The position numbers were made by a program, and so were the translations under genes. A stretch of DNA of 41,521 bases from Aeromicrobium flavum (lineage in GTDB: Bacteria; Actinomycetota; Actinomycetes; Propionibacteriales; Nocardioidaceae), in contig NZ_BJZQ01000020.1 of NCBI RefSeq assembly GCF_007992115.1, positions 1 to 41,521 of the forward strand, in the 5' to 3' direction. The notes below the pieces were generated by a model, which saw only the letters and a program-made list of their open reading frames with translations, searched no databases and was not told the origin of the DNA. The first letter of the stretch is position 1; every line of letters starts with the position of its first letter. This document shows positions 16,198-29,593 of the stretch, one piece after another.

Positions 16198-17406
16198 ATG
16201 ACCACGACCCCCGATCGCGTCTACCTCGACCACGCGGCCACCACCGCGATGCGGCCGGAGGCGGTCGAGGTCATGCACGCCGAGCTGCTCCGCACGGGCA
16301 ACCCCTCCAGCCTGCACGAAGCCGGCCGTCGCGCCCGCCGTGTCGTCGAGGAGTCGCGCGAGCTCATCGCCGAGCGACTCGGCGCCCGGCCCAGCGAGGT
16401 CGTGTTCTGCTCCGGCGGCACCGAGGCCAACAACCTCGCCATCAAGGGCCTGTACTGGTCGCGACGGTCCGAGGACCCGCGCCGCGACCGCGTCGTCTTC
16501 AGCTCGATCGAGCACCATGCGCTGCTCGACCCGGTCACGTGGCTCGCCGCGCACGAGGGCGCGCGCATCGACGTCACCCCGGTCGACCGGCAGGGGCGGG
16601 TCCGCCTGGACTCCCTGCGCGAGTCGATCGAGGAGACCCCGGGCGACGTCACGGCCATCACCACGATGTGGGCCAACAACGAGATGGGCACGATCCAGCC
16701 CGTCCGCGAGGTCGTCGAGATCGCCCGCGAGCACGGCATCCCCGTGCACTCCGACGCGGTGCAGGCGGCCGGCTACCTGCCGCTGGACTTCGCCGCGACC
16801 GGCCTGGACGCGATGACGGTGACGGGCCACAAACTCGGGGGCCCGGTGGGCATCGGCGCGCTGGTGATCCGCCGTGAGGTCACGGCCACCCCGCTGCTGC
16901 ACGGCGGCGGCCAGGAGCGCGACCTGCGGTCGGGCACGGTGGGCACCGCCCTCATCGCCGGCTTCGCCACCGCCCTCGACCTGACGATCCAGGAGCAGGA
17001 GCGGTCCTCGGTGCGCATCGAGGCGCTCCGCGCGCGCCTGGTCGAGGGGATCACCCGGCTCATCCCGGACGCCGTCGTCAACGGCGACCCGGAGACTGGG
17101 CCGCAGCACCGGCTGCCCAACATCGCGCACGTCACGTTCCCCGGCTGCGAGGGCGACGCGCTGCTCATGCTGCTGGACGCCCAGGGCGTCGAGGTCTCCA
17201 CGGGATCGGCATGCCAGGCCGGCGTGCCCCAGCCCAGCCATGTCCTGCTGGCGATGGGCTTCGACGACGCCGCGGCACGCGGCTCCCTGCGCTTCAGCCT
17301 CGGCCACACGTCCACCGAGGCCGACGTCGACCGCCTGCTCGAGGTGCTGCCCGCCGTCCACGAGCGCGCCCGTTCGGCAGGCCTCGTCCGGAGCCGCGGC
17401 CGATGA
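16198..17406 (+). CDS. iscS: Cysteine desulfurase (IscS/NifS family)
   Basis: This 402-aa PLP enzyme removes sulfur from cysteine, leaving alanine and an enzyme persulfide. The N-terminus [13 protein letters not shown] is typical. The PLP lysine is in TGHKLGG (K212), with HSDAVQAAG (about 184-192) near the cofactor. The catalytic Cys is in STGSACQAG (C339), on the short loop of the group I enzymes. Its stop overlaps the mnmA start by 4 nt, so it most likely supplies sulfur for tRNA 2-thiolation, and perhaps for Fe-S clusters. The orthologous pair in M. tuberculosis is Rv3025c-Rv3024c. All key residues are present. Confidence 0.95.
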   Translation: MTTTPDRVYLDHAATTAMRPEAVEVMHAELLRTGNPSSLHEAGRRARRVVEESRELIAERLGARPSEVVFCSGGTEANNLAIKGLYWSRRSEDPRRDRVVFSSIEHHALLDPVTWLAAHEGARIDVTPVDRQGRVRLDSLRESIEETPGDVTAITTMWANNEMGTIQPVREVVEIAREHGIPVHSDAVQAAGYLPLDFAATGLDAMTVTGHKLGGPVGIGALVIRREVTATPLLHGGGQERDLRSGTVGTALIAGFATALDLTIQEQERSSVRIEALRARLVEGITRLIPDAVVNGDPETGPQHRLPNIAHVTFPGCEGDALLMLLDAQGVEVSTGSACQAGVPQPSHVLLAMGFDDAAARGSLRFSLGHTSTEADVDRLLEVLPAVHERARSAGLVRSRGR

Positions 17407-18500
17407 GGCTCATCGCGGCGATGTCCGGCGGCGTCGACTCCGCCGTGGCGGCGGCACGAGCCGTCGAGGCCGGTCATGACGTCACGGGCGTCCACCTCGC
17501 CCTGAGCCGCAACCCCAAGTCCTACCGGTCGGGCGCCCGCGGCTGCTGCTCGATCGAGGACGCCGGCGATGCCCGCCGCGCGGCCGACGCGATCGGCATC
17601 CCGTTCTTCGTGTGGGACATGAGCGACGAGTTCGCCGACGAGGTCGTCGACGACTTCATCGCCGAGTACACCGCCGGTCGCACCCCCAACCCGTGCCTGC
17701 GCTGCAACGAGAAGATCAAGTTCGCGGCGGTCCTCGACCGCGCGGTCGCGCTCGGGTTCGACGGGGTGGTCACGGGCCACTACGCCCGGCTGGTCACCAC
17801 CGCCGGCGCCGCCGGCGAGGTCGTCGAGCTGCACCGGGCGGTCGACCACGGCAAGGACCAGTCGTACGTCCTCGGGGTCCTCACCCAGGACCAGCTGCGG
17901 CGCTCGGTCTTCCCCTTGGGCGACGACCCGAAGACGCTCGTGCGCGAGGAGGCCGCGCGCCGCGGGCTCCAGGTGGCGAACAAGCCCGACAGCCACGACA
18001 TCTGCTTCATCGCCGACGGCGACAACGCGGGCTGGCTCGCCGACAAGCTCGGACCGCAGCCCGGTCCCATCGTCGACGAGACCGGCGCCGAGGTCGGCGC
18101 CCACGACGGTGCCTACGCGTACACGATCGGCCAGCGTCGGGGCCTGCGCCTCGGGGTGCCGGCCGAGGACGGCAAGCCGCGCTTCGTCCTCGACATCGAG
18201 CCGGTCACCCGCACCGTCACCGTCGGGCCCCGTGAGCACCTCGCGGTGGGATCGATCGAGGGCATCAAGCCGCTGTGGTGCGCCGAGCCGCCGACCGAGA
18301 CGCTGGAGTGCACGGTGCAGCTGCGGGCCCACGGCGACGAGCACCGGGCCACGGTCGCCGTCGACGGCGACACCGTGCGGGTCGAGCTGTTCGACCCGGC
18401 CATGGGCATCGCCCCGGGCCAGGCCTGCGTGATCTACGACGGCACCCGCGTGGTCGGGTCGGCCACGATCGCCAGCACGCGCCGCGTCGTCCCCGCCTGA
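17403..18500 (+). CDS. mnmA: tRNA-specific 2-thiouridylase MnmA
   Basis: This 365-aa enzyme adds sulfur to U34 of the Glu, Gln and Lys tRNAs, using ATP and a protein persulfide. The PP-loop [11 protein letters not shown] is at about 6-16. The catalytic cysteines are C98 ([12 protein letters not shown], with C101 close by) and C201 ([12 protein letters not shown]), matching the spacing of E. coli C102 and C199. The C-terminal RNA-binding part includes TIGQRRGL and ends in the usual beta-barrel. The start ATG at 17403 overlaps the iscS stop. The frame is open upstream, but that part is a shadow of iscS. Confidence 0.96.
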   Translation: MRLIAAMSGGVDSAVAAARAVEAGHDVTGVHLALSRNPKSYRSGARGCCSIEDAGDARRAADAIGIPFFVWDMSDEFADEVVDDFIAEYTAGRTPNPCLRCNEKIKFAAVLDRAVALGFDGVVTGHYARLVTTAGAAGEVVELHRAVDHGKDQSYVLGVLTQDQLRRSVFPLGDDPKTLVREEAARRGLQVANKPDSHDICFIADGDNAGWLADKLGPQPGPIVDETGAEVGAHDGAYAYTIGQRRGLRLGVPAEDGKPRFVLDIEPVTRTVTVGPREHLAVGSIEGIKPLWCAEPPTETLECTVQLRAHGDEHRATVAVDGDTVRVELFDPAMGIAPGQACVIYDGTRVVGSATIASTRRVVPA

Positions 18501-18537
18501 CGGGAATCGGCGGGGTCCCGGCGGCGTTGACCTGGGC

Positions 18538-19602
18538 GTGTGGGACAGCATCGTCATCGGAGCCGGCCAGGCCGGCCTGTCGACCTCGTTCCACCTGCGC
18601 CGGCTCGGCGTGCGGCACCTCGTCCTCGACGCGAACCCGATGCCGGGAGGGGCGTGGCAGCACCGCTGGGACGCGCTGACCATGGCCGACGTGCACGGGG
18701 TCGCCGACCTGCCGGACGCGCCCTTGCCGACGGTCCACGGGCCTGAGGCGGCCAACACGTTCGTGCCCGGCTACTTCGACGCGTACGAGGCACGCAACGA
18801 CCTGCCGGTCGTCCGTCCCGTCACCGTGCGGACGGTGCGCGACGAGGACGGCGCGCTGCGGGTCGAGTCCGCGGACGGCCGCGTCTGGCACGCCCGCACC
18901 CTCGTCAACGCCACCGGCACATGGCGCCGACCGTTCGTGCCGTACTACCCGGGCCGTGAGGAGTTCCGCGGCGAGCAGCTGCACACGGCCGAGTTCGGCG
19001 ATCCCGAGGACTTCCGTGGCCGCCGGGTGCTGGTGGTCGGCGGGGGACTGTCGGCCGTGCAGTTCCTGGGCCTGCTGCGGCCGATCACCGACACCGTGTG
19101 GGTCACGCGCCGCGAGCCGGTGTGGCGCACCGAGGAGTTCGACGCGGAGGCGGGTCGTGCCGCCGTGGCCCTCGTCGAGGAGCGGGTGCGGAAGGGCCTG
19201 CCGCCGCGCAGCGTCGTGAGCGTCACCGGCCTCATGCTCCGCCCGCAGGAGCAGGAGGCGGCCCGCCTGGGCGCCTACGAGCGCCGGCCGATGTTCAGCC
19301 GGATCGAGCCCGACGGCGTGCGCTGGGCCGACGGCACGTTCGAGCCCGTGGACGTGATCCTCTGGGCCACCGGGTTCCGTCCCGACGTCGAGCACCTCGC
19401 CCCGCTCGGGCTGCGCTCGCCGCTCGGCGGGATCCAGCTCGGCGACACGACCGCCACCTCCACCACGGCCGTCGCCGATCCGCGGGTGCAACTCGTGGGG
19501 TACGGCCCGTCCGCCTCCACGATCGGCGCGAACCGGGCCGGCCGGGTGGCGGCCCGCGCGGTGGCCCGTGGTCTCGAGAAGGCCGCGGCTCAGGCCAGCT
19601 GA
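18538..19602 (+). CDS. FAD-dependent oxidoreductase, flavin monooxygenase-like
   Basis: This 354-aa protein has an N-terminal FAD-binding motif (IVIGAGQAGLSTSFHLRRLG, about residues 5-24), a second dinucleotide-binding motif for NAD(P) (VLVVGGGLSAVQ, about 163-174), and an ATGFRPD motif (about 277-283) usual in this group. This resembles small flavin-containing monooxygenases and YpdA/CzcO-like proteins. The substrate is unknown. The GTG start is 37 nt after mnmA, so cotranscription is possible. Its last 13 nt overlap the end of the convergent GNAT gene. Confidence 0.85.
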   Translation: MWDSIVIGAGQAGLSTSFHLRRLGVRHLVLDANPMPGGAWQHRWDALTMADVHGVADLPDAPLPTVHGPEAANTFVPGYFDAYEARNDLPVVRPVTVRTVRDEDGALRVESADGRVWHARTLVNATGTWRRPFVPYYPGREEFRGEQLHTAEFGDPEDFRGRRVLVVGGGLSAVQFLGLLRPITDTVWVTRREPVWRTEEFDAEAGRAAVALVEERVRKGLPPRSVVSVTGLMLRPQEQEAARLGAYERRPMFSRIEPDGVRWADGTFEPVDVILWATGFRPDVEHLAPLGLRSPLGGIQLGDTTATSTTAVADPRVQLVGYGPSASTIGANRAGRVAARAVARGLEKAAAQAS

Positions 19603-20117
19603 CGCTCCAGGACGAGGTCGTCCTCGGTGTGGTCGCCCACGACGAAGCGCCGCTCGCCCACCACCTCGAACCCGTGCTTGGCGTAGAAGCGCTGCGCCCG
19701 GGCGTTGCGGCCGTTGACCCCGAGCCACACGCTGGCCGCACCGTGAGTGCGGGCGGCCTCGACGACCGCCGTCATGAGCTCGGCGGACACGCCCGTGCCG
19801 TGGGCGGCCGGGTCGGCGTAGCACTTGCTGAGCTCGACCGTGGGGCGCTGGCGGACCAGCGACGCGAGGTGCTCGTCGTACGGCTCGCGCGCGAAGGTGA
19901 GGGTGTACCCGCTGAGGGCGCTGTCGTCCTCCGCCACCAGGACCTCGGCCTCGGGCGCCGCGAGGTACTCCGCGAACCGCTCGACCGAGAGGTGCTGCGC
20001 GATGAACGCGGCCATGCTCGTCTCCGGCATGTCGGGCGGGCAGGCGAGCGGGAACGTGCGCGCGGCGAGGTCGGCCAGCTCGGGCAGGTCGGCGGGCGTG
20101 GCGGGTCGGACGGTCAC
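19590..20117 (-). CDS. GNAT-family N-acetyltransferase
   Basis: This 175-aa protein begins VTVRPATPADLPELADLAAR, the usual first strand and helix of GNAT enzymes. The acetyl-CoA loop (DPAAHGTGVSAELMTAVVEA) and the C-terminal motif NARAQRFYAKHGFEVVGER are also present. It transfers an acetyl group to an unknown amine. The frame is open upstream, but the GTG at 20117 fits the family N-terminus and lies 6 nt below GAGAAT (20129-20124), a -10-like box with one mismatch to TANNNT. It is convergent with the oxidoreductase, with a 13-nt overlap. Confidence 0.87.
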   Translation of the reverse strand: MTVRPATPADLPELADLAARTFPLACPPDMPETSMAAFIAQHLSVERFAEYLAAPEAEVLVAEDDSALSGYTLTFAREPYDEHLASLVRQRPTVELSKCYADPAAHGTGVSAELMTAVVEAARTHGAASVWLGVNGRNARAQRFYAKHGFEVVGERRFVVGDHTEDDLVLERQLA

Positions 20118-20158
20118 CGGATGATTCTCGCAAGGTCGGCTGGGGGATGATCGTGGGC

Positions 20159-21091
20159 ATGCGAGCCACAGGGATCGGATCGATGCCGGGCGAGGAGTTC
20201 GCACCGGTCGCCCGGTACGTCGTCGAGACCCTCGGAGCCGAGGGGATCGTGTTCGTGCCCGAGCTGCCCGACCGCGGCGCCCCGTCGGGGATGCTCGGCC
20301 GCACGCTCGGCCTCGTGCCGCTGCCGATCGACCTGCAGCCCGCCGGCTGGAGGCTCGCGCCGGGGGAGGGGATGGATCAGCGCCGGGCGCGGTCTGCGCT
20401 CCGCCAGGACCTGGACCTCCTGGAGGAGCTGCTGGACGGCCAGGAGGTCGTGGTCAAGCAGCAGGTCACCGGTCCGCTGACGCTCGCGGCCACCGTCGAG
20501 CGGCCGCGCGGCGACAAGGTCACGGCCGACCACGGGGCCCGGCGTGAGCTCGCCGACGCCCTCGCCGAGGCGCTGGTGGACCACGTCGCCGAGCTCCGCC
20601 GCCGATTCGCCGGCGAGCTCGTCATCCAGGTCGACGAGCCCGCGATCACCGCCGTGCTGGCGGGCTCGATCCCCACGGCCAGCGGGTTCGGCCGGCACCG
20701 CTCGATCGACGCACCCGTGGCCGACGCCCTGCTGCGTCCCGTCGTCGACGCGATCCGCGCGGCCGGCGCGCGACCCGTCGTGCACACCTGCGCCCCGGAC
20801 GTGCCCGTCTCCCTGCTGGCCGGCGCCGGCTTCGAGGCGATCGCCTTCGACGTCTCCCTCGCGCAGCCGTCCGACGTGTGGGCCGAGGTCTTCGAGTCGG
20901 GCACCGACCTGTGGTTCGGCGGCGCGGACGCCCCCGCGGTCGAGGACTTCATGGGCCGGCTCGGCTTCGCCGTGGAGTCCTTCGCCGGCCGAGGCGCCGT
21001 CACCCCCGCCTGCGGCCTCGCCGGCCGCACGCCCCCGGAGACCCGGCGGGCCCTGGAGTCGGCCGTCTCCGCGGCCGCGTCCTTCGGCTGA
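20159..21091 (+). CDS. Short cobalamin-independent methionine synthase-like protein
   Basis: This protein of about 310 aa has the fold of the MetE C-terminal barrel only, where full MetE is about 750 aa. The N-terminus reads RATGIGSMPG. Probable zinc ligands are His and Cys in VHTCAPDVP and a Cys in TPACGLAG, with the family motif IQVDEPAI. Actinobacterial homologues lie between mnmA and ligA (Rv3015c in M. tuberculosis), and their true methyl donor and acceptor are uncertain. ATG at 20159 is chosen because GATGAT ends 7 nt before it; GTG 20153 and ATG 20147 are alternatives in the same frame. Confidence 0.8.
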   Translation: MRATGIGSMPGEEFAPVARYVVETLGAEGIVFVPELPDRGAPSGMLGRTLGLVPLPIDLQPAGWRLAPGEGMDQRRARSALRQDLDLLEELLDGQEVVVKQQVTGPLTLAATVERPRGDKVTADHGARRELADALAEALVDHVAELRRRFAGELVIQVDEPAITAVLAGSIPTASGFGRHRSIDAPVADALLRPVVDAIRAAGARPVVHTCAPDVPVSLLAGAGFEAIAFDVSLAQPSDVWAEVFESGTDLWFGGADAPAVEDFMGRLGFAVESFAGRGAVTPACGLAGRTPPETRRALESAVSAAASFG

Positions 21092-21095
21092 GCGC

Positions 21096-24468
<3,373 letters not shown>

Positions 24469-24473
24469 CCGGA

Positions 24474-24539
24474 GCGCTGGGAGTGACGTTTGGGGGGTCG
24501 ACACGCCGGTGAGGACCCCGCAAACGTCACTGCCAGCGC
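24474..24539. repeat. 66-bp near-perfect hairpin after ligA
   Basis: Two 26-nt arms (24474-24499 and 24514-24539) pair with only two mismatches around a 14-nt loop. The stem core is AGTGACGTTTG. No T tract follows. It may end ligA transcription, but the stem is much longer than needed, so a small dispersed palindromic element is an alternative. It lies fully within the ligA-gatC gap. Confidence 0.8.
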
Positions 24540-24575
24540 CCGGCGACCGGCGTCCGGCATGTCGACCCGCCCCAC

Positions 24576-24581
24576 TAGGAT
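24576..24581 (+). promoter_or_regulatory. -10 box of a leaderless promoter for gatCAB
   Basis: TAGGAT is followed by 7 nt and then the ATG at 24589. No ribosome site is seen. It supports a separate promoter for gatCAB downstream of the ligA hairpin. Confidence 0.5.
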
Positions 24582-24588
24582 GAAATCC

Positions 24589-24891
24589 ATGTCGTCACCC
24601 GAGATCTCCCGCGATGACGTCGCCCATCTGGCGAGTCTTGCGCGGATCGATTTGTCCGAGTCCGAGCTCGATCGCCTCGGTGCCGAGCTGCCCGCGATCC
24701 TCGACTACGTCCAGGTCGTCCAGCAGGCGGCCGGCGACGACGTCCCTGCCATGAGCCACCCCGTGCCGGTCACCAACGTGTTCCGCCCCGACGAGGTGAC
24801 ACCGAGCCTGACGCCCGAGGCGGCGCTCGCCGGTGCTCCCGCCAGCGAGGAGCAGCGCTTCCTCGTGCCCAAGATCCTGGGAGAAGAATGA
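24589..24891 (+). CDS. gatC: Glutamyl/aspartyl-tRNA amidotransferase subunit C
   Basis: This 100-aa subunit stabilises the GatA-GatB contact in the amidotransferase that converts Glu-tRNA(Gln) and/or Asp-tRNA(Asn). Typical motifs are [20 protein letters not shown] near the N-terminus and [12 protein letters not shown], with FRPDEV in the middle and [10 protein letters not shown] at the end. The length is normal. An open stretch upstream belongs to the hairpin region and is not coding. Its stop overlaps the gatA start by 4 nt (ATGA). Confidence 0.95.
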   Translation: MSSPEISRDDVAHLASLARIDLSESELDRLGAELPAILDYVQVVQQAAGDDVPAMSHPVPVTNVFRPDEVTPSLTPEAALAGAPASEEQRFLVPKILGEE

Positions 24892-26393
24892 GCGACCTGA
24901 CCCGTTCGACCGCGGCCGACATCGCCGCGGCCCTGGCCGACGGCTCCACGACGTCGGTCGAGGTCACGCAGCAGCACCTCGATCGCATCGGTGCCGTCGA
25001 CGACCGCATCCACGCCTACCTGCACGTCGATGCCGAGGGCGCTCTCGCCACCGCGGCTGACGTCGACCGCCGCCGCGAGGCGGGCGAGTCCCTGCACGGT
25101 CTCGCCGGCGTGCCGATCGCCGTCAAGGACGTCCTCACGACCACGGGCCTGCCCACGACGTGCGGCTCGAAGATGCTCGAGGGCTGGATTCCGCCGTACG
25201 ACTCCACCGTCGTCGCGAAGCTCAAGGCCGCGGGCCTGCCGATCCTCGGCAAGACCAACATGGACGAGTTCGCGATGGGCTCGTCCACCGAGCACTCGGC
25301 GTACGGGCCCACCCGCAACCCGTGGGACACCGACCGCATCCCCGGCGGCTCCGGCGGCGGCTCGGCCGCTGCGGTGGCCGCGTTCGAGGCTCCGCTCGCC
25401 GTGGGCACCGACACCGGCGGCTCGATCCGCCAGCCCGGCGCCGTCACCGGCACGGTCGGCGTCAAGCCCACCTACGGCGGTGTCTCCCGCTACGGCCTCG
25501 TCGCCATGGCCAGCAGCCTCGACCAGGCCGGTCCGGTCACCCGCACGGTGCTCGACGCGGCCCTGCTGCACGAGGTCATCGGTGGCCACGACCCCCGCGA
25601 CTCCACCAGCCTGAACGTCCCGGTGCCGCCCGTCGTCGCCGCGGCCCGCCGCGCCGACGTCGCCGGCCTGCGGATCGGCGTCGTCACCGAGCTCGGCGGC
25701 GAGGGCTTCCAGCCCGGCGTCCGCCAGCGCTTCGAGGAGTCCATCGAGCTGCTGGCGAAGGCCGGCGCCGAGATCGTCGAGGTCTCGTGCCCCAGCTTCG
25801 CGCACGGCCTGGCCGCGTACTACCTCGTCATGCCGAGTGAGGTCAGCAGCAACCTCGCCAAGTTCGACGCCATGCGGTACGGCCTGCGGGTCGCGCCCGA
25901 GGGCATCGACGGTCCCAGTGCCGAGCAGGTCATGGCCGCCTCGCGCGACGCCGGCTTCGGCGACGAGGTCAAGCGCCGCATCATCCTGGGCACCTACGCC
26001 CTGTCGAGCGGCTACTACGACGCCTACTACGGCTCGGCCCAGAAGGTGCGCACGCTGATCGCGCGCGACTTCGAGGCCGCGTTCGAGAAGGTCGACGTCC
26101 TGGCCTCGCCCACGTCGCCCACGGTCGCGTGGCCGCTGGGCGAGAAGCTCGACGACCCGCTGGCCATGTACGCGCAGGACATCGCCACGATCCCGGCGAA
26201 CCTCGCGGGAGTGCCCGGCATCTCGCTGCCGATCGGCCTGTCCGACGGCCTCCCTGTCGGCATGCAGTTCCTCGCCCCCGCGATGGCCGACGACCGGCTC
26301 TACAACGCCGGCGCCGCCCTGGAGCGCTTCATCGCCGAGCGCGACGGTCGCCCGTTCGCCGCCCAGGCACCCGAGTTGGAGGTCGCCCGATGA
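24888..26393 (+). CDS. gatA: Glutamyl/aspartyl-tRNA amidotransferase subunit A
   Basis: This 501-aa amidase-signature enzyme releases ammonia from glutamine (or asparagine) for transfer to mischarged tRNA. The catalytic triad Lys80 (PIAVKDV), cis-Ser155 ([12 protein letters not shown]) and Ser179 ([11 protein letters not shown]) matches the spacing in Staphylococcus GatA (K79, S154, S178). The length is normal. It overlaps gatC by 4 nt and gatB by 4 nt, so the three subunits are made from one message. Confidence 0.97.
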   Translation: MSDLTRSTAADIAAALADGSTTSVEVTQQHLDRIGAVDDRIHAYLHVDAEGALATAADVDRRREAGESLHGLAGVPIAVKDVLTTTGLPTTCGSKMLEGWIPPYDSTVVAKLKAAGLPILGKTNMDEFAMGSSTEHSAYGPTRNPWDTDRIPGGSGGGSAAAVAAFEAPLAVGTDTGGSIRQPGAVTGTVGVKPTYGGVSRYGLVAMASSLDQAGPVTRTVLDAALLHEVIGGHDPRDSTSLNVPVPPVVAAARRADVAGLRIGVVTELGGEGFQPGVRQRFEESIELLAKAGAEIVEVSCPSFAHGLAAYYLVMPSEVSSNLAKFDAMRYGLRVAPEGIDGPSAEQVMAASRDAGFGDEVKRRIILGTYALSSGYYDAYYGSAQKVRTLIARDFEAAFEKVDVLASPTSPTVAWPLGEKLDDPLAMYAQDIATIPANLAGVPGISLPIGLSDGLPVGMQFLAPAMADDRLYNAGAALERFIAERDGRPFAAQAPELEVAR

Positions 26394-27892
26394 GCATCAC
26401 CGCCACGAAGCTCGTCCCGTTCGACGAGGCCCTGAGCCGGTACCAGCCGGTCATGGGCCTGGAGATCCACGTCGAACTCAACACCGCGACGAAGATGTTC
26501 TGCGGCTGCCCCACCGAGTTCGGCGCCGAGCCGAACACGCAGGTCTGCCCGGTGTGCCTGGGCCTGCCCGGCGCGCTGCCGGTGGTCAACGCCAAGGCCG
26601 TCGAGTCGGCGATCCGCATGGGTCTGGCGCTCAACTGCCAGATCGCGCCGTGGTGCCGGTTCGCGCGGAAGAACTACTTCTACCCGGACATGCCGAAGAA
26701 CTTCCAGACGTCGCAGTACGACGAGCCGATCGCGTTCGACGGCTTCATCGACGTCGACGTTGATGGCGAGACGTACCGGATCGACATCGAGCGCGCGCAC
26801 ATGGAGGAGGACACCGGCAAGTCGCTGCACGTGGGCGGCAGCACGGGTCGCATCCACGGCGCCGAGCACTCGCTGCTCGACTACAACCGCGCCGGCATCC
26901 CGCTGATCGAGATCGTCACCCGCACGATTGAGGTCCCCGGCGACAAGGCCCCGGCCGTGGCTCGCGCCTTCGTCAACCAGATCCGCGACCTCATGGTGGC
27001 GCTCGGCGTCTCCGATGCGCGCATGGATCAGGGCTCGATGCGCGCCGACGTCAACCTGTCGCTCAAGCCGCTCGGCTCCGACCAGCTGGGCACCCGCACC
27101 GAGACCAAGAACGTCAACTCGTTCCGCTCGGTCGAGCGGGCCGTGCGCTACGAGATCGGCCGCCACGCGGCGATCCTCGACGGCGGCGGCTCGATCCTGC
27201 AGGAGACGCGTCACTTCCACGAGTCCGACGGCACCACGTCCGCGGGCCGCCCGAAGTCCGACGCCGACGACTACCGCTACTTCCCCGAGCCCGACCTCGC
27301 GCCCGTGGCGCCGGACCCGGCGTGGGTCGAGGAGTTGCGTGGCACGCTGCCCGAGCCGCCGGCCGAGCGTCGCAAGCGCCTGCAGTCCGAGTGGGGCTTC
27401 AGCGACCTCGACATGCGCGACACCGTCGGCGCGGGCGCCCTCGACCTCGTGGTCGAGACGATCGCCGCCGGTGCGGCTCCGCAGGCCGCCAAGAAGTGGT
27501 GGCTCGGCGAGCTGGCCCGCACGGCCAACGAGCAGGGCAAGGACCTGCCGGCACTGCCGATCACGCCCACCCAGGTGGCGCAGATCCAGGGCCTCATCGA
27601 CGCCAAGCGCATCAACGACAAGCTGGCCCGCCAGGTCTTCGAGGGCGTGCTCGCCGGTGAGGGTGAGCCCGAGGAGGTCGTCGCCTCCCGGGGGCTCGAG
27701 GTCGTCTCCGACGACGGAGCACTCGGCGACGCCGTCGACCGCGCCATCGCCAACGATCCCGACGCCGCGCAGAAGATCCGCGACGGCAAGCAGGCCGCCG
27801 CCGGTGCGCTCATCGGCTTCGTCATGAAGGAGATGCGCGGCCAGGCCGACGCCGGCCGGGTGCGCGAGCTGATCCTCGAGAAGCTGTCCTGA
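26390..27892 (+). CDS. gatB: Glutamyl/aspartyl-tRNA amidotransferase subunit B
   Basis: This 500-aa subunit binds tRNA and carries out the ATP-dependent phosphorylation and amidation of the charged Glu or Asp. It has the GatB cradle signature [16 protein letters not shown], the zinc-type Cys set (C in MFCGCPTEF and [10 protein letters not shown]), [14 protein letters not shown] and the [15 protein letters not shown] motif. The C-terminal helical and YqeY-like tail ends near residue 500. The ATG at 26390 overlaps the gatA stop. The frame is open further upstream inside gatA, which is a shadow. Its stop lies 6 nt from the stop of the convergent HNH gene, with no room for a terminator. Confidence 0.97.
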   Translation: MSITATKLVPFDEALSRYQPVMGLEIHVELNTATKMFCGCPTEFGAEPNTQVCPVCLGLPGALPVVNAKAVESAIRMGLALNCQIAPWCRFARKNYFYPDMPKNFQTSQYDEPIAFDGFIDVDVDGETYRIDIERAHMEEDTGKSLHVGGSTGRIHGAEHSLLDYNRAGIPLIEIVTRTIEVPGDKAPAVARAFVNQIRDLMVALGVSDARMDQGSMRADVNLSLKPLGSDQLGTRTETKNVNSFRSVERAVRYEIGRHAAILDGGGSILQETRHFHESDGTTSAGRPKSDADDYRYFPEPDLAPVAPDPAWVEELRGTLPEPPAERRKRLQSEWGFSDLDMRDTVGAGALDLVVETIAAGAAPQAAKKWWLGELARTANEQGKDLPALPITPTQVAQIQGLIDAKRINDKLARQVFEGVLAGEGEPEEVVASRGLEVVSDDGALGDAVDRAIANDPDAAQKIRDGKQAAAGALIGFVMKEMRGQADAGRVRELILEKLS

Positions 27893-27898
27893 GCGTGC

Positions 27899-29104
27899 TC
27901 AGGCGTTGAGTCGGTAGGGGTCGACGAAGTCGATCACGGTGACGACCGGCGGGCACGGCAGGTAGCGCTCGACGTAGCGCCGTGGCGTGTCGAGGTGCCG
28001 GTCGTCCAGGTGACCGTGGGACTTCATGTTGTGGTGCTTGCGACACAGGCAGCGGAGGTTCGACGCCGAGGTCGCGCCGCCTGAGTCGTAGTCGATTGCG
28101 TGGTCCTGGTCGGTCTCGTGGACCGGTGCCCGGCACCCGGTGACGCGACAGGTCCCGTCGCGCCATCGCAGTGCCTTTCTCAGCGACTCGGGTGGTCGAT
28201 AGCTGAGGACTGTGGTGTCGAGCACCTCGCCGACGGGGTCGAGGACCAGGCGTCTGAGGATCGCGTGCTCGGACTGGGCCAGCTCGCGGACCCACTCGCT
28301 GCCGACCGGCTCGCCGTCGTGGGTGAGGCCGGGACCGTCCGTCAGTCCGATGAGGTCGGTGGCGGCGATGCTGATCGCGATCTCGGCGCGGATGTCGGTG
28401 TGGGTGCCCTCGGAGCACGTGAGCCAGTGGGCGAGCAGGTCGGCCATCTTCTGGTCGCGCGTGCGGCGGTCCTTCTCGTCGGTGTCGGGATCGATCGAGG
28501 GCAGCGCGTTGGCGGCCTTGCGGAGTCGGTCGCCGACGGCGAGGGCCACGCCGGTGGGCAGCAGCGCGTTGAGCCAGCTGGTGCCGTCGTCGTTGTGGGT
28601 GATGGAGACGCGCCGGTCGTCGATGGCGCGGGCGGTCTCCTTCTTGGTCTCCTCGGGCTCGAGCCTGGCGCGCAGGCGCCGCAGCCAGGACCGGAGCTCG
28701 GCCACGGTGTGGGTGGCCGCGTACTCGGGCGCGGAGTGCTCGAGCTTGGCCCACGCCTCACGGGTCTGGAGCCGCTCGGCGCAGTCGGCGATCGCGGAGA
28801 CGCGTGCCGCGTCGAGGTCGCCGGCGCGGAACGCCTCCCACACCGCCGGCGTGCGCTCACGGAGCGCCTCGGCTTCGAAGATGATCGCCCAGATCGCTCG
28901 CTCGGTGACGTTGAAGGCCTGCGCCAGGTCGAGCACGACCTCACGCCGGGCGAGCTCCTTGGACAGGACGATGTCGTCGGTTCGGTCGATCTCGGCCGTC
29001 CGCTCGGCGTGGTGGGTGACGACGACCGACCACTCCTCGAACTCCGCCATCGCGCGACGGCGACGTGCGATGTCGCACACCGTGGCGATGCCTCCCGAAC
29101 TCAT
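27899..29104 (-). CDS. DUF222 (13E12-repeat type) HNH endonuclease-domain protein
   Basis: This 401-aa protein has a helical N-terminal DUF222 region (about 30-310) and a C-terminal HNH domain at about 325-370. The HNH motif has Cys pairs (CRVTGC and CLCRKHH) and the core DQDHAIDYDSGG ... NLRCLCRKHH, so the metal and catalytic residues look intact. Such genes are often present in several copies in actinobacterial genomes, as in the 13E12 repeat family of mycobacteria. Their role, whether selfish element, nuclease or other, is not known. The ATG at 29104 is chosen because TACGTT lies 6 nt before it; an open extension upstream covers the promoter and is unlikely to be translated. Confidence 0.88.
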   Translation of the reverse strand: MSSGGIATVCDIARRRRAMAEFEEWSVVVTHHAERTAEIDRTDDIVLSKELARREVVLDLAQAFNVTERAIWAIIFEAEALRERTPAVWEAFRAGDLDAARVSAIADCAERLQTREAWAKLEHSAPEYAATHTVAELRSWLRRLRARLEPEETKKETARAIDDRRVSITHNDDGTSWLNALLPTGVALAVGDRLRKAANALPSIDPDTDEKDRRTRDQKMADLLAHWLTCSEGTHTDIRAEIAISIAATDLIGLTDGPGLTHDGEPVGSEWVRELAQSEHAILRRLVLDPVGEVLDTTVLSYRPPESLRKALRWRDGTCRVTGCRAPVHETDQDHAIDYDSGGATSASNLRCLCRKHHNMKSHGHLDDRHLDTPRRYVERYLPCPPVVTVIDFVDPYRLNA

Positions 29105-29110
29105 GCAACC

Positions 29111-29116
29111 AACGTA
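29111..29116 (-). promoter_or_regulatory. -10 box of a leaderless promoter for the HNH gene
   Basis: TACGTT on the minus strand, 6 nt before the ATG at 29104. Confidence 0.45.
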
Positions 29117-29238
29117 GTGGGCCCCACCGACAGAACTTGAGGGCTCGGGATCTGTCCACATTGCCTGCGTTCTGAGTCTTCCCTCAGTGCGGGGTGGCGG
29201 TCGTACCGTCGAAGACACGACCACTGCCGGAGGCGAAC

Positions 29239-29541
29239 ATGTCGATCACCGAAATGCCACCCGTCCACGACTGCGCGGTCGCGGGCTGCTCGTACAACGC
29301 CGACTCGGAGTGTCACGCCGGAGCCATCAGCATCACCGGCTCGTCGGCCGGCTCGGCCGGCTGCGGCACCTTCATCGACATCAGCATGACCGGTGGCCTG
29401 CCCACCGCGACGGCGATGGTCGGCGCCTGCCACCGCGTCGACTGCACCCACAACGACGCCCTGGAGTGTCACGCGGACTCGATCCGCGTCGGACCGGGCG
29501 CCGACCCGGCCGACTGCCTAACGTACCACCGCGTCGCCTGA
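29239..29541 (+). CDS. Small cysteine-rich protein with two DUF1540 units
   Basis: This 100-aa protein carries two copies of a Cys pattern. The first is HDCAVAGCSYNADSECHAGAI (here split by its Cys as C-x4-C-x6-C) with a later Cys in GCGTFI. The second is CHRVDCTHNDALECHADSI with DCLTYH. This matches DUF1540, a small presumed metal-binding family. Two units in tandem are common in actinobacteria. Function is unknown. A GGAGGCGAAC ribosome site precedes the ATG. It lies 52 nt upstream of a PNPOx-like gene on the same strand and may share its transcript. Confidence 0.82.
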   Translation: MSITEMPPVHDCAVAGCSYNADSECHAGAISITGSSAGSAGCGTFIDISMTGGLPTATAMVGACHRVDCTHNDALECHADSIRVGPGADPADCLTYHRVA

Positions 29542-29593
29542 GCGTCACCGTCTCCGGGAGGCGCGACTCCGGAGGCGGTGCGAGGCTCGAAGC

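Noticed and set aside
16087..17361. Upstream extension of the DUF1023-type hydrolase frame across the minus strand of iscS
   Set aside because: iscS on the plus strand is certain, and a GTG with ribosome site and promoter at 16086-16119 gives a normal start.
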